Below are positions 1-8,083 of a stretch of 14,413 bases of DNA, in pieces. The position numbers were made by a program, and so were the translations under genes. Source of the DNA: Pseudobacteriovorax antillogorgiicola. Its GTDB lineage: Bacteria; Bdellovibrionota_B; Oligoflexia; Oligoflexales; RGVZ01. The stretch spans positions 1-14,413 of the forward strand of contig CAMDGW010000045.1 in the NCBI GenBank assembly GCA_945897695.1, read 5' to 3'. Within the stretch, counting starts at the first letter, position 1; each line of letters begins with the position of its first letter. The notes beneath the pieces are model-generated. The model saw only the letters and a program-made list of their open reading frames with translations. It made no database searches and was not told the DNA's origin.

Positions 1-591
1 GTCCATGTGGTCGGCATCAATATTTGTGAGAACCGAGATAAAAGAGCGGTATCGCAAAAAAGAACCATCGGATTCGTCCGCCTCAATCACAAGCCACGGG
101 CTACTGCCTCTCTTAAACGAGTCAACACCTGACGAAAATGGTGCTCCGATAATCCAAGACGGACTAACCCCAAGTGTTTCAAGGATGTGACTTGTCATGG
201 CGGCAGTGGTCGACTTCCCATGAGTTCCAGCGATGACAATTGAATTGAAGTGGGTGACTATTAAGGCCAGCAATTCACTGCGGTGCATTATTCGCAAGGA
301 GTGCTCCTTGGCGGTTGTCATCACAGGGTGATTTTTCGATATTGCTGTTGAGTAAATAATTGTCTTAGCGCGAGAAATAAGCTTTCGCTCTAAATCAGAG
401 CCTTCGGATGCCAGTTCAAAGTTGGTTGTAAGTTCGGCTGTCGTTTTGTCGCTACCGGATACCTGACACCCGAACGTGGTTGCAAACTCAGCTAGTGGGC
501 GCATCCCGCTGCCGCCAGCGCCAACGAAGTGTATGGGGGCAAGGGATTTTAAGGTGTCTTCAAGCTTCGCGCTGTTTTGCATCGTTTTCAT
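1..591 (-). CDS. murC: UDP-N-acetylmuramate--L-alanine ligase MurC, N-terminal part (runs off left edge)
   Basis: MurC joins L-alanine to UDP-MurNAc using ATP, the first amino-acid addition to the peptidoglycan stem, in the cytoplasm. The 197 codons present start at ATG 591 (a second ATG lies at 582) and stay open to the window edge. Visible motifs in order: the uridine-binding glycine loop GAGGSGM at residues 24-30, SGSD at 45-48, the ATP P-loop GTHGKST at 122-128, EADESDGSF at 170-178, and TNIDADHMD at 189-197. GTHGK and DESD are typical of MurC rather than MurD, E or F. The P-loop has Ser where Thr is common. The start lies 32 nt inside the end of ftsW, with no strong ribosome site of its own, suggesting coupled translation. 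About 55-60% of a usual MurC is missing beyond the edge. Confidence 0.95.
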   Translation of the reverse strand, partial: MKTMQNSAKLEDTLKSLAPIHFVGAGGSGMRPLAEFATTFGCQVSGSDKTTAELTTNFELASEGSDLERKLISRAKTIIYSTAISKNHPVMTTAKEHSLRIMHRSELLALIVTHFNSIVIAGTHGKSTTAAMTSHILETLGVSPSWIIGAPFSSGVDSFKRGSSPWLVIEADESDGSFLRYRSFISVLTNIDADHMD

Positions 592-1714
592 CTATCGTTA
601 ATCGCCAAAGTAGAGCGGTGGCCACCATGCTCATCAACAAGCTACTGGCTCCGCTACTGATAAACGGCAGAGGAATTCCTTTCGTTGGGAGCATCCCCAT
701 GGCCACACTCATATTGATTGCGCCTTGAAACCCGATCATCGAAGTCAGACCAAAAGCAAGGTACATCTGAAATGGCTTTGTCTGCAAGAAGGCGATTCGG
801 AACCCCAGGAAACAATAATAAGCAAAGCTCAGACAAATAAACGTTACACCTAGAAAACCCAGCTCCTCAGCAAGAACGGCGAGGATAAAATCTGTATGAG
901 CCTCGGGAAGAAAAAACAGTTTCTGACGACTTTCTCCAAGCCCAGAACCAAATAGCCCGCCGTTCTGGAATGCTAGATAAGACTGTATGATCTGAAATCC
1001 GCCGCGCTTAATCTCTGCCCAAGGATCCAGAAAACTAGTGAGACGGGCCAGGCGATAAGGTGCGACAGCGATTGCGGCGGCGATGCTGCCAATAGCAGCT
1101 ATAATGGCCCCAATGATCAGTCGGAAATCAAGGCCTGCAACAAACAGCATTCCCACCATCACAAGCCCCATCAGAACCGTCGACCCGAAGTCTGGTTGCT
1201 TCATCATGAAAACAGCGAAGCACGCAAAGATGGTCATATTTGGGATAACACCAAATTTTACCGAGCTAATGTCAAACCCTTTGCGCGAAAGGTTTTTTGC
1301 AAGAAAAAATACTAGAGCAAGTTTGGCGCACTCCGATGTTTGGAATCGAAATCCTCCGATAGAAATCCAACGCGCGGCTCCGCCCCCGGTTTTGTAAATC
1401 CCGGGAACAAAAATCAAGGCAAGTAGCGCCATGGATACTACTAGTAGCGGGAGCGTCATTCGTTCAATAAGCCGCATGGGAACTTTGGCAACAGCAATTA
1501 GCGATATGAACCCAGCAAGAGCGACGGCGCCCTGTTTTCTGATAAAGAAAAACGCATCATTAAATTGCTGTTCGCCTTTGAGAGCGCTCGCCGCATAGAC
1601 CATGATAAGCCCCGTCATAACGAGCAGCAGAGTGGTGGCAACAAGGAGCTGGCCCGCGTTGTGAAGCTTGTGCGCCTCACTTGTTTGTGCACTTGGGTTT
1701 GTAGTTCGCAACAT
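560..1714 (-). CDS. ftsW: Septal peptidoglycan polymerase FtsW (SEDS family)
   Basis: FtsW is the multi-spanning SEDS glycosyltransferase that polymerises lipid II at the septum together with FtsI. The 384-residue product has about ten hydrophobic segments and SEDS motifs: AARWISIGGFRFQTSECAK at 113-131, KQPDFGS at 172-178, the catalytic-loop motif PEAHTDF at 270-276 and GMLPTKGIPLPF at 340-351. I chose ATG 1714 because AAGGAGG (1720-1726) sits five bases upstream. An in-frame ATG at 1753 forms an ATGA overlap with the murE-murD stop and would add 13 residues, but it has no good ribosome site. The motif after PLPF reads ISSGASS, where most FtsW proteins have ISYGGSS. Its neighbours, and the absence of the usual elongation genes, favour FtsW over RodA. 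Confidence 0.95.
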   Translation of the reverse strand: MLRTTNPSAQTSEAHKLHNAGQLLVATTLLLVMTGLIMVYAASALKGEQQFNDAFFFIRKQGAVALAGFISLIAVAKVPMRLIERMTLPLLVVSMALLALIFVPGIYKTGGGAARWISIGGFRFQTSECAKLALVFFLAKNLSRKGFDISSVKFGVIPNMTIFACFAVFMMKQPDFGSTVLMGLVMVGMLFVAGLDFRLIIGAIIAAIGSIAAAIAVAPYRLARLTSFLDPWAEIKRGGFQIIQSYLAFQNGGLFGSGLGESRQKLFFLPEAHTDFILAVLAEELGFLGVTFICLSFAYYCFLGFRIAFLQTKPFQMYLAFGLTSMIGFQGAINMSVAMGMLPTKGIPLPFISSGASSLLMSMVATALLWRLTIDENDAKQREA

Positions 1715-1719
1715 TGCCG

Positions 1720-1726
1720 CCTCCTT
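1720..1726 (-). promoter_or_regulatory. Strong ribosome binding site deciding the ftsW start
   Basis: On the minus strand this reads AAGGAGG, followed by a five-base spacer and ATG at 1714. It lies inside the first 13 codons of the longer ftsW reading frame that begins at 1753, so it argues for the shorter protein. Confidence 0.8.
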
Positions 1727-1749
1727 GCTGAAGTGAAGACGCCCAGAAA

Positions 1750-4605
1750 TCATACATCGAAGGAGTCTTTCACCATTTGAGAGAACACAGCGCCACGATG
1801 TTCGAAGTTTTTGAATTCGTCAAAGCTTGCGCATCCCGGACTAAATATTATGTCACATTTATTGTCGCTCGCCAGACTGAGTGCGCGCAAGACGGCGGGT
1901 GCCATTTTTTCAAATCTCTCGACAGATAGCCCGGGCTCTGCCTGGCTTGCGATCTCTTTTCCTGAGGCCCCAAATGTTATCAGAAGGGAGATCTTTTCCT
2001 TTGCGGCCACTAAATCTTTGTAGGACTCCCCCTTGCCCTGACCTCCCATGAGAAGAATGGCGGGGCGCGAGGCCACGCTGAGGGCTGCTAAAGTGCTCTC
2101 AAGATTTGTAGACTTGCTGTCGTTAACAATAATGCGCTTGCCGTCGTCAAAAACGCACTCACAACGATAGGGTAGCCCCTTATACCTACGAATAAGTGGT
2201 GCCAGCTCTGCAGCATTTATGTGGGAAACATGAGACGCCATCATGATGGCAGTAAAAGCGTTTAGCTGATTATGGCTGCCCCTAATTCCTAGCTGCTCAA
2301 AATCTAAAGTCCAGGTCCCTAAATTTAATTGCCCGGCAGAAATTTCTGCCACCTCACCATGGCCCTGCCAAAGAGTCCGTTCATTTGACCTGCAAATGAT
2401 AATGGTTCTGCATTTTGGCCATGGTAAGCCCATTTTGGTTGCAAAAATGGCGACTTCTTCCGACAGCAGGAAGATAGAGTCTGGCATGAGCCAATCACTA
2501 ATTTTCCACTTTGCCTCGAAATATTTTTCCATCGTTTTATGACGTGCCAGATGGTCATAAGAAAAACTTGTGATGGCAGCCGCCTGCGCGGGCCAGATTA
2601 GCGAGCCTTCCAGTTGATAGCTTGAAAGCTCTAAGATGGCGCAGTGGCTATCTGGTTTTTGCCAAAGAGGTATGGATGAAGGTGGAATTCCAATATTTCC
2701 ACAGGCATCTGCCGGGATTGCTGCACTACGTAATAAAAACTCAGTCATCGCGACGGTGGTTGACTTTCCATTAGTGCCTGTCACTCCAATGATCGAGCCC
2801 CTATACCGATCCAGGCCTAAATCTATTTCAGTGATGACTTCCTTGCCAAAAGACTTTGCTTTTTGGATGACCGCATGGTCCCTTGGGATCCCAGGGCTAA
2901 CGACCAGTTGGTCAATAGTATCCCAGGCAAGAGAAGCTGGTGACACTGTTGTAACTTTTTTTTCTAGGTCGCTAGGAAGTTGAAAAGGCGTGTCGCCTGA
3001 AATCTGCACCTTTTCGTCGCTTTCTGCGAGAAGTTTTGCCGCAGCAAATCCACTAACCCCAGCCCCAAATACGAGCCAGCTCCTTGGTTTGCCCAGGGCT
3101 GTCATAGCTTCCTTTTGGTCGCTAAACGGGAGCGTCTTATGGCCGATGATCTGGTAGGACTCGTGACCTTTACCCGCGACAAGAATCGGCTCTTGACCGT
3201 GAGCTGCATGGATGGCTCTAGTAATGGCGGCGTGGCGATCGGCATCCACCTGAACGCAGGATGTGTCGCTTATGCCTGCCAGAATCTCACTAATGATGGT
3301 TGTTGGGTTTTCAGATCTGGGATTATCGCTAGTCAGAAAGACGCGTTTAGCAATCCTGGCTGCAATTTCCCCCATTATTGGCCTTTTCTTCTTGTCCCGG
3401 TCGCCACCACATCCAAAAACGACAGATACCTCTTTGGTGGTCTTGGAAAGATTGGTGAGGGCTTTTTCCAAGGCGTCTGGGGTGTGGGCATAGTCAACGT
3501 AGACGGGCGGCCTCCATGGCTTTGAGGTTGCGCGCACAAGCTCAAGGCGACCGGGAACGGGCCGCATTGATATGGTTGAGATATTCTGGCTGATGTTTGA
3601 AAGTTCTTTTTTGGTGACGTCGCTCGCTAGAATCATGGCAGCAGAAAAGTTTTCGCAAAAAACATCTCCGACCATTGGAAGAGTTGCGGGGGCCGCGCCA
3701 GAGCTACGTGATTTGATGGACACCCGCGAAAAACCAAGTTTGAAATAAGACTCTGAGCTAATTTCAAAATCAGCTTCGCTAGGTGTGGCGGCGTAGGTTT
3801 TATATCCTTGACGCAAACAAGAGAGAGCTTTTAGAGCGCTTGGCCAGTCAAGAATGCTCTTATGTATTAATGCAAAACCATCCGGTTTCAGATGTCTTAA
3901 AAAAAGCGAGAGCTTGGCCTCCAGATATGTCTCCATGGAGTCGTGAAAATCAAGGTGGTCTTGGCTAAAACTGGTAAACGCACAGGCATCGAACGCAATA
4001 GGCCAAACCTTTCCTTGAACCAGACTATGGCTAGAGACTTCCATCACAACATGGGTGATACCCTTTGTCACAAAGCTCGAAAGCATCGTGTACAACACAT
4101 CAGGATCGGGTGTGGTGTGGTTACTTTCAAGGTGCTCCTCACCAACATAGAACCCGAGGGTCCCTATGCTTGCACAATTCAGTCCAAGGGCTTCAAGACT
4201 TTCTTTTAAAAGCCACGTGGTACTGGTTTTGCCATTTGTTCCGGTGATCCCAATGACCGTAAGCCTTCTGCTGGGGTGCCCAGCAAAAAACGACGCAAGC
4301 TGCGCCCACGCAGCTCTTGTGGAGGTAACTCTTATAACCCCGATACTGTCAGGTATTTTTAATTGGTCAGTTCGCTCAATGATCACAAGGGAAACCTGGC
4401 TAGCCACCTTTTCAAGGAGCGCATGCCCATCGTGACTGCTCCCTTGGATTGCGCAAAAAATATCGTTAGTCCCAAGCTTTCGGGAGTCTGCCAAAATCCC
4501 CCGAAAGGAAAAACCGTTTGGACTCCTGGATAGAGCCTCCGGCCCAAGTCCTGCAAGTTCAAGCTCCCTGAAAATTTCGTCAAAGTCTGCGTGAATGCTT
4601 ATCAT
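1750..4605 (-). CDS. MurE-MurD fusion: meso-DAP-adding and D-Glu-adding ligases in one chain
   Basis: One uninterrupted 951-residue frame carries two complete Mur ligases. The N-terminal half (about 1-500) is MurE: DSRKLG near 40, P-loop GITGTNGKTST at 119-129, NHTTPDPD at 162-169, QDHLDFH at 215-221, the Lys to be carbamylated in LEAKLSLF (K231), DYAHTPDAL at 371-379, the meso-DAP motif DNPR at 427-430 and GKGHESYQ at 478-485. The C-terminal half (about 507-951) is MurD: GAGVSG at 514-519, the uracil-contacting GDT at 537-539, P-loop GVTGTNGKST at 607-616, LELSSYQLE at 658-666, carbamylated Lys in FEAKWKI (K699), HNQLNAF at 778-784, NDSKSTN at 828-834 and SPGCASFDEF from 922. Almost no linker separates them. 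MurD makes the dipeptide that MurE extends, so channelling is possible. ATG 4605 follows GGAG closely and overlaps ftsI by 26 nt; in-frame ATGs at 4614 and 4698 are alternatives. Confidence 0.95.
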   Translation of the reverse strand: MISIHADFDEIFRELELAGLGPEALSRSPNGFSFRGILADSRKLGTNDIFCAIQGSSHDGHALLEKVASQVSLVIIERTDQLKIPDSIGVIRVTSTRAAWAQLASFFAGHPSRRLTVIGITGTNGKTSTTWLLKESLEALGLNCASIGTLGFYVGEEHLESNHTTPDPDVLYTMLSSFVTKGITHVVMEVSSHSLVQGKVWPIAFDACAFTSFSQDHLDFHDSMETYLEAKLSLFLRHLKPDGFALIHKSILDWPSALKALSCLRQGYKTYAATPSEADFEISSESYFKLGFSRVSIKSRSSGAAPATLPMVGDVFCENFSAAMILASDVTKKELSNISQNISTISMRPVPGRLELVRATSKPWRPPVYVDYAHTPDALEKALTNLSKTTKEVSVVFGCGGDRDKKKRPIMGEIAARIAKRVFLTSDNPRSENPTTIISEILAGISDTSCVQVDADRHAAITRAIHAAHGQEPILVAGKGHESYQIIGHKTLPFSDQKEAMTALGKPRSWLVFGAGVSGFAAAKLLAESDEKVQISGDTPFQLPSDLEKKVTTVSPASLAWDTIDQLVVSPGIPRDHAVIQKAKSFGKEVITEIDLGLDRYRGSIIGVTGTNGKSTTVAMTEFLLRSAAIPADACGNIGIPPSSIPLWQKPDSHCAILELSSYQLEGSLIWPAQAAAITSFSYDHLARHKTMEKYFEAKWKISDWLMPDSIFLLSEEVAIFATKMGLPWPKCRTIIICRSNERTLWQGHGEVAEISAGQLNLGTWTLDFEQLGIRGSHNQLNAFTAIMMASHVSHINAAELAPLIRRYKGLPYRCECVFDDGKRIIVNDSKSTNLESTLAALSVASRPAILLMGGQGKGESYKDLVAAKEKISLLITFGASGKEIASQAEPGLSVERFEKMAPAVLRALSLASDNKCDIIFSPGCASFDEFKNFEHRGAVFSQMVKDSFDV

Positions 4606-6460
4606 GAGCTCCATCCGAAGTTCCGGGCCGCATCGTGGATATTTTCGCCGGGGAGCCAGTGGACTCGGCCCTGGTTGGCTTTTTGTCCGGCGCCACATTC
4701 AGATATCTCAAGCTCCTTTCGGCGATGTCAGAGAAGACGGGAGCAGCCCAAAGCCCCCCATAAGCTGGTTTTAACCCTGGCTCGTCAATCACAACAAAGA
4801 TTGCCAAATACGGGTCAGCCACTGGTGTAAAACCAGCAAAGCTTGCAATCCTCTTATCTGCGGAATACGCCTTCAGCAGCGGATCTACCTTTTCGGCGGT
4901 TCCTGTTTTTCCGCCTGTTGTGTAGTCGGTGGTGGCAGCTTTAGAGGCTGTGCCATGCTTGTCCGTAACCACGCGAGCCAAGATATCTCTCATGGTCTTT
5001 GCGTTGTCGATAGACAATACGTGTGCGCTGGCTTCTGGTGCCGCAGCGTACACAATTTCTCCGCTTGGGCTAATGATGCGGTCGATTAAAATTGGTCGCA
5101 TGAGGTTGCCACCATTTGCCAGCACTCCATACGCCATGGCGATTTCAATGCCAGTTACGGTCATGCCCTGACCAAATGCGACATTGGCAAAACGAATGGG
5201 TTTCCACGTGGCGGGTTTGGAAATATGACCTCGTAACGAAGGGGGAAACATTTCTGGGACCGAAATTCCGCCGGAAAATCCGAAGCTTTGTAAAGCATCA
5301 TAAAGTCCCTGTTTCCCAATTCGTTCTGCAATTTTAAAGACACAGATATTGCTTGAGCGAACTAACGTATCAGCAGTCGTGAGAGTTTGCGCAGGATGGT
5401 CGTCGCGAAACACAACGCCGCCGGCCCGATAAACACCGTTTTCACAGTTGTGCAGCTCATTAACCCCAGTTTTTCTTCGTTCAAGAGCGGCCGCGACAAC
5501 AAACGGCTTAATAATTGATCCCGGCTCAAAAAGGTCTAGCAAAGCATAATTTCTGGTGTGGTCGGTCTTAGCTTGGCCAATATGGTTCGGATCAAAGGTT
5601 GGGTAGTTGGCGAGTGCTAAGATCTTTCCGGTGTGAGGGTCTGTAACAATTGCAAACCCACTTTTTGCTCGCGCCGCACTGACGCCAGACGCCAATGCTT
5701 CCTCTGCAATTTCCTGAATGGCGTGATCGAGTGTGAGCTGAATTGTGTGCCCAGGGAGGTCCGGAGCCGCCATGTCGCTAGAGTAAAGTATGGTCCGGCC
5801 ACGGGCATCCTTTGACGGACTTACGGCCGAGGCTTTTCCTGCTAAAATATCCTGAAATTGCCTTTCGATTCCGAGAAGTCCCTGGTTTTCGCTACCAACG
5901 GCACCGAGAAGGTGAGAGGCCATTGTCTGGAGCGGGTAAAGTCTCGTGGCCTCGTTCACGAGGTAAAGACCCTTTAACTCGAGAGCTTCGACTTTTTGGG
6001 CTGCGGCCGGGTCCATTTTTCGTTTGAGCCACGCAAAATAGGCTTCCTTTGACGAAACCTCACGAATTTTTTCCCGAGGAATGTCTAGAAGGCTACTAAG
6101 TTGTCGAATTTGTTGTGGGCTTGGTTTGAAAACGCGCGGGTTGATGGCAACCGACGGCTTTTTAACGCTGATCGCAAATGGGTGCCCATTTCTGTCCAAG
6201 ACGGGTCCGCGGTAGGGCGCTAGCTCAAGATGTTGCTCATATTGGCGTATAGCGATTCGACGCAGGGCATCTGCCGAAGGTGGGAACAACTGAATCACAG
6301 CAGCGCGAAAGATTAATACACCGAAAACGAGAAGTAATATCAGGGCGAGAAATGATGCTCGTGAAATATCAAAGCCACCCGGACAATTATGCGGCCTTAA
6401 GGCGCTTAAGGCGAATGTTCGGAGAGCTGCGATTTTTCGACGAGCCCATGTTTTTTTCAC
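4580..6460 (-). CDS. ftsI: Septal peptidoglycan transpeptidase FtsI (class B PBP, PBP3 type)
   Basis: FtsI cross-links septal peptidoglycan in the periplasm, anchored in the inner membrane and working with FtsW. The 626-residue protein has a basic N-terminal tail, one membrane segment at about 36-56, a PBP dimer (pedestal) domain from about 80 with RGPVLDRNG at 84-92, and a transpeptidase domain from about 265. The active-site triad motifs are all present: SIIK at 315-318 (nucleophile Ser315), SSN at 369-371 and KTGTAEK at 518-524. No PASTA domain follows. The start is GTG at 6460, sharing GTGA with the ftsL stop; GGGGTGG lies seven bases upstream. The last roughly 35 residues are a polar tail (TRAESTGS and on) whose DNA overlaps the murE-murD start. 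Confidence 0.95.
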   Translation of the reverse strand: MKKTWARRKIAALRTFALSALRPHNCPGGFDISRASFLALILLLVFGVLIFRAAVIQLFPPSADALRRIAIRQYEQHLELAPYRGPVLDRNGHPFAISVKKPSVAINPRVFKPSPQQIRQLSSLLDIPREKIREVSSKEAYFAWLKRKMDPAAAQKVEALELKGLYLVNEATRLYPLQTMASHLLGAVGSENQGLLGIERQFQDILAGKASAVSPSKDARGRTILYSSDMAAPDLPGHTIQLTLDHAIQEIAEEALASGVSAARAKSGFAIVTDPHTGKILALANYPTFDPNHIGQAKTDHTRNYALLDLFEPGSIIKPFVVAAALERRKTGVNELHNCENGVYRAGGVVFRDDHPAQTLTTADTLVRSSNICVFKIAERIGKQGLYDALQSFGFSGGISVPEMFPPSLRGHISKPATWKPIRFANVAFGQGMTVTGIEIAMAYGVLANGGNLMRPILIDRIISPSGEIVYAAAPEASAHVLSIDNAKTMRDILARVVTDKHGTASKAATTDYTTGGKTGTAEKVDPLLKAYSADKRIASFAGFTPVADPYLAIFVVIDEPGLKPAYGGLWAAPVFSDIAERSLRYLNVAPDKKPTRAESTGSPAKISTMRPGTSDGAHDKHSRRL

Positions 6461-6729
6461 TGACGAACCACCCCAGATTTTGTGTCAGATGCCGAGCTTA
6501 GTTGTCCCGTAGTGCGCGCCAGTTCTTCCAGTTTTTTCTTTGTAGTTAGGCGAGCAAGCTCCCCGCGCAGCTCACTTCGCTCTTCCAGAAGTTTTCCTTC
6601 CCGGTTTTTTAGCTGACCTAGATCGTAGGCAACCCCCGTTGTAACACTGCGAAAGTGTACCCGCGCGAACGCGGCCATCGACAGAACGACCGTCCAAAGA
6701 ATTGCTAAGCGAATAGTTAAGGTTCGCAT
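6457..6729 (-). CDS. ftsL: Cell division protein FtsL
   Basis: FtsL is a small bitopic divisome protein that works with FtsB and FtsQ to activate FtsW-FtsI. The 90-residue product fits the family: a short cytoplasmic start (MRTLTIR), one membrane segment (about 5-25), then a charged heptad-like coiled coil (from YDLGQLKNREGKLLEE to about residue 75) and a polar tail. Sequence alone would not identify such a small protein; its size, topology and place between rsmH and ftsI do. ATG 6729 follows a G-rich run three bases upstream. ATG 6753 would add eight residues but has only A/T-rich sequence before it. The stop overlaps the GTG of ftsI. Confidence 0.88.
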   Translation of the reverse strand: MRTLTIRLAILWTVVLSMAAFARVHFRSVTTGVAYDLGQLKNREGKLLEERSELRGELARLTTKKKLEELARTTGQLSSASDTKSGVVRQ

Positions 6730-6782
6730 AGACCCCCCAGAAAAAAGTGTCATTTAATGTAATTTTTTATTCTCTCAAGAAT

Positions 6783-6788
6783 ATTATA
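6783..6788 (-). promoter_or_regulatory. Perfect TATAAT -10-like hexamer upstream of ftsL
   Basis: On the minus strand, TATAAT lies in the short rsmH-ftsL gap, about 54 bases before ATG 6729. No convincing -35 box sits 16-18 bases further upstream (the nearest, TTGCAG, is 11 bases away), and the gap is A/T-rich, so it may be chance or a weak internal promoter. Confidence 0.25.
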
Positions 6789-6796
6789 AGCAATTA

Positions 6797-7780
6797 TTAC
6801 TGCAAACGGATAGCCCTTAACTTAGCGCTTCGTGCACGAGGGTTGTTTTTAATTTCTTCATCAGAAGGGACCATGGGAAATGGTTTTATGATTTGGCCGC
6901 GTGATTGAGTCATTTCATCAATCTTGTCTTGTGTCAGCGGTAGGTCCCGAGGAAGAGACTCTCTTTTTGTCTTTCCGGTCAACGCATGCATGGCCTCTTT
7001 CACAAGGCGGTCTTCAAGGGAGTGAAAGCTAATGATGGCAAGCACCCCCCCTGGGGCAATAACCTGCGGTGCATCCCTAAGAAGCTGTTCTAACTGAGAT
7101 AGCTCGTCATTTACATAAATTCTAAGTGCCTGGAACGTTCGAGTTGCTGGGTGTTTTCGACTAGCCTCCTTCCAAAAGACTTTGCTCGCAATCAGGTCAG
7201 CAAGCTCCTTGGTCGTTTGCAGGGGTTTTTTCTGTCTCATCTCACAAATCAGGCGTGCAATAAATCTAGACTTTGGCTCTTCTCCAAATTTCCAAATAAC
7301 GTGAGCAATTTCTTTTTCTTCGGCCGTGGCAAGAAACTGAGAAGCGCTCTGTCCGCTTGATTGATCCATTCTCATGTCAAGCGGACCATCGTGCATGAAG
7401 GAAAAGCCTCGGGAGGCTTCGTCGAGGTGGTGACTCGAAACGCCAATGTCGGCAAGGATACCGGTAATCTTACCTAAAAGTCCAAGGGCCTGAACTTGCT
7501 CAGAGACCTCACCAAAAGGCGCATGAACCAGTGTTAATTGACCTGATGCAATGGCTTTAGCAAATTTATTTTGAGCGTGCTCGATGGCAATCATGTCTCT
7601 ATCAAAAGAAACCACCCGACCGGTAGGTGCAACTCGCTCAAGCATGAGGGCAGTGTGGCCGCCGCCACCCAAAGTGCAATCAACTAGTATGTCGCCAGGC
7701 TTTGGACCCAGAACATCGACAGATTCCTGGAATAATACGGAAACGTGTTGATAGCGGTTAGATTCGAAATAATTTGCCAA
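6797..7780 (-). CDS. rsmH: 16S rRNA (cytosine-1402-N4)-methyltransferase RsmH (MraW)
   Basis: RsmH methylates N4 of C1402 in the ribosomal P site of 16S rRNA with S-adenosylmethionine; its gene is a standard head gene of dcw clusters. The 327-residue protein matches the family in length and motifs: HVSVLFQES at 12-20 (usually HxPVL), the SAM-binding DCTLGGGGHT at 34-43, SFDRD at 58-62, DIGVSSHHLD at 111-120, RGFSF and DGPLDMRMD at 124-139, then RTFQALRIYVNDEL, ISFHSLEDRLVK and the C-terminal NPRARSAKLRAIRL. The start is TTG at 7780: no ATG or GTG precedes the conserved N-terminal motif in frame before a stop. No clear ribosome site is seen. It is the first gene of the operon here; mraZ, normally next upstream, is absent. 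Confidence 0.96.
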   Translation of the reverse strand: MANYFESNRYQHVSVLFQESVDVLGPKPGDILVDCTLGGGGHTALMLERVAPTGRVVSFDRDMIAIEHAQNKFAKAIASGQLTLVHAPFGEVSEQVQALGLLGKITGILADIGVSSHHLDEASRGFSFMHDGPLDMRMDQSSGQSASQFLATAEEKEIAHVIWKFGEEPKSRFIARLICEMRQKKPLQTTKELADLIASKVFWKEASRKHPATRTFQALRIYVNDELSQLEQLLRDAPQVIAPGGVLAIISFHSLEDRLVKEAMHALTGKTKRESLPRDLPLTQDKIDEMTQSRGQIIKPFPMVPSDEEIKNNPRARSAKLRAIRLQ

Positions 7781-8053
7781 TGGAGACGTCCGCGATCTGA
7801 AATGGTTTGCTTGAAATCAAAACATCGCACTCGATGAAGCAATTGCGAAGAGATTAAATCATAACGCAGATAAATTTTTTTTCAGATCATTTTCGGGGCT
7901 TGCTCGGAAAAAAATGCCCCCTTTCGAGTCTCTTAGTCTGATCAACCATCCGTTCACCATCTCATAGAAGCCCTGAAGCACAATGGCTTTGGCTTGACCA
8001 GGTGTGAACAGTCCCCGAGGCAACATGTTGTGGTGTTGAAAAGCGTGAAGGGC

Positions 8054-8083
8054 TTGCCCATTGCTGGTAATTGGCTGTTATCT
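8054..8083 (+). promoter_or_regulatory. Possible sigma-70 promoter for the LysM lipoprotein gene
   Basis: TTGCCC (8054-8059) and TTATCT (8078-8083) are separated by 18 bases, about 80 bases before the ATG. Both boxes are imperfect. This is the best pair I found in the gap but it is weak evidence. Confidence 0.22.

Noticed and set aside
3115..3525. 136-codon plus-strand frame opposite the MurE half
   Set aside because: Antisense shadow of a gene with strong conserved motifs; no ribosome site.
6768..6783. Hairpin TATTCT-CTCA-AGAATA as a terminator between rsmH and ftsL
   Set aside because: Only six A/T-rich pairs and no T-run after it on the transcribed strand; a terminator here would break the operon.
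7895..7920. GGGGC/GCCCC inverted repeat as a terminator or riboswitch
   Set aside because: The loop is 16 bases, only five pairs form and no T-run follows; it lies upstream of both genes.
7781..8026. An mraZ gene or MraZ-binding TGGG repeats before rsmH
   Set aside because: No frame here reads as MraZ, and TGGG boxes are not clustered in the expected spacing.
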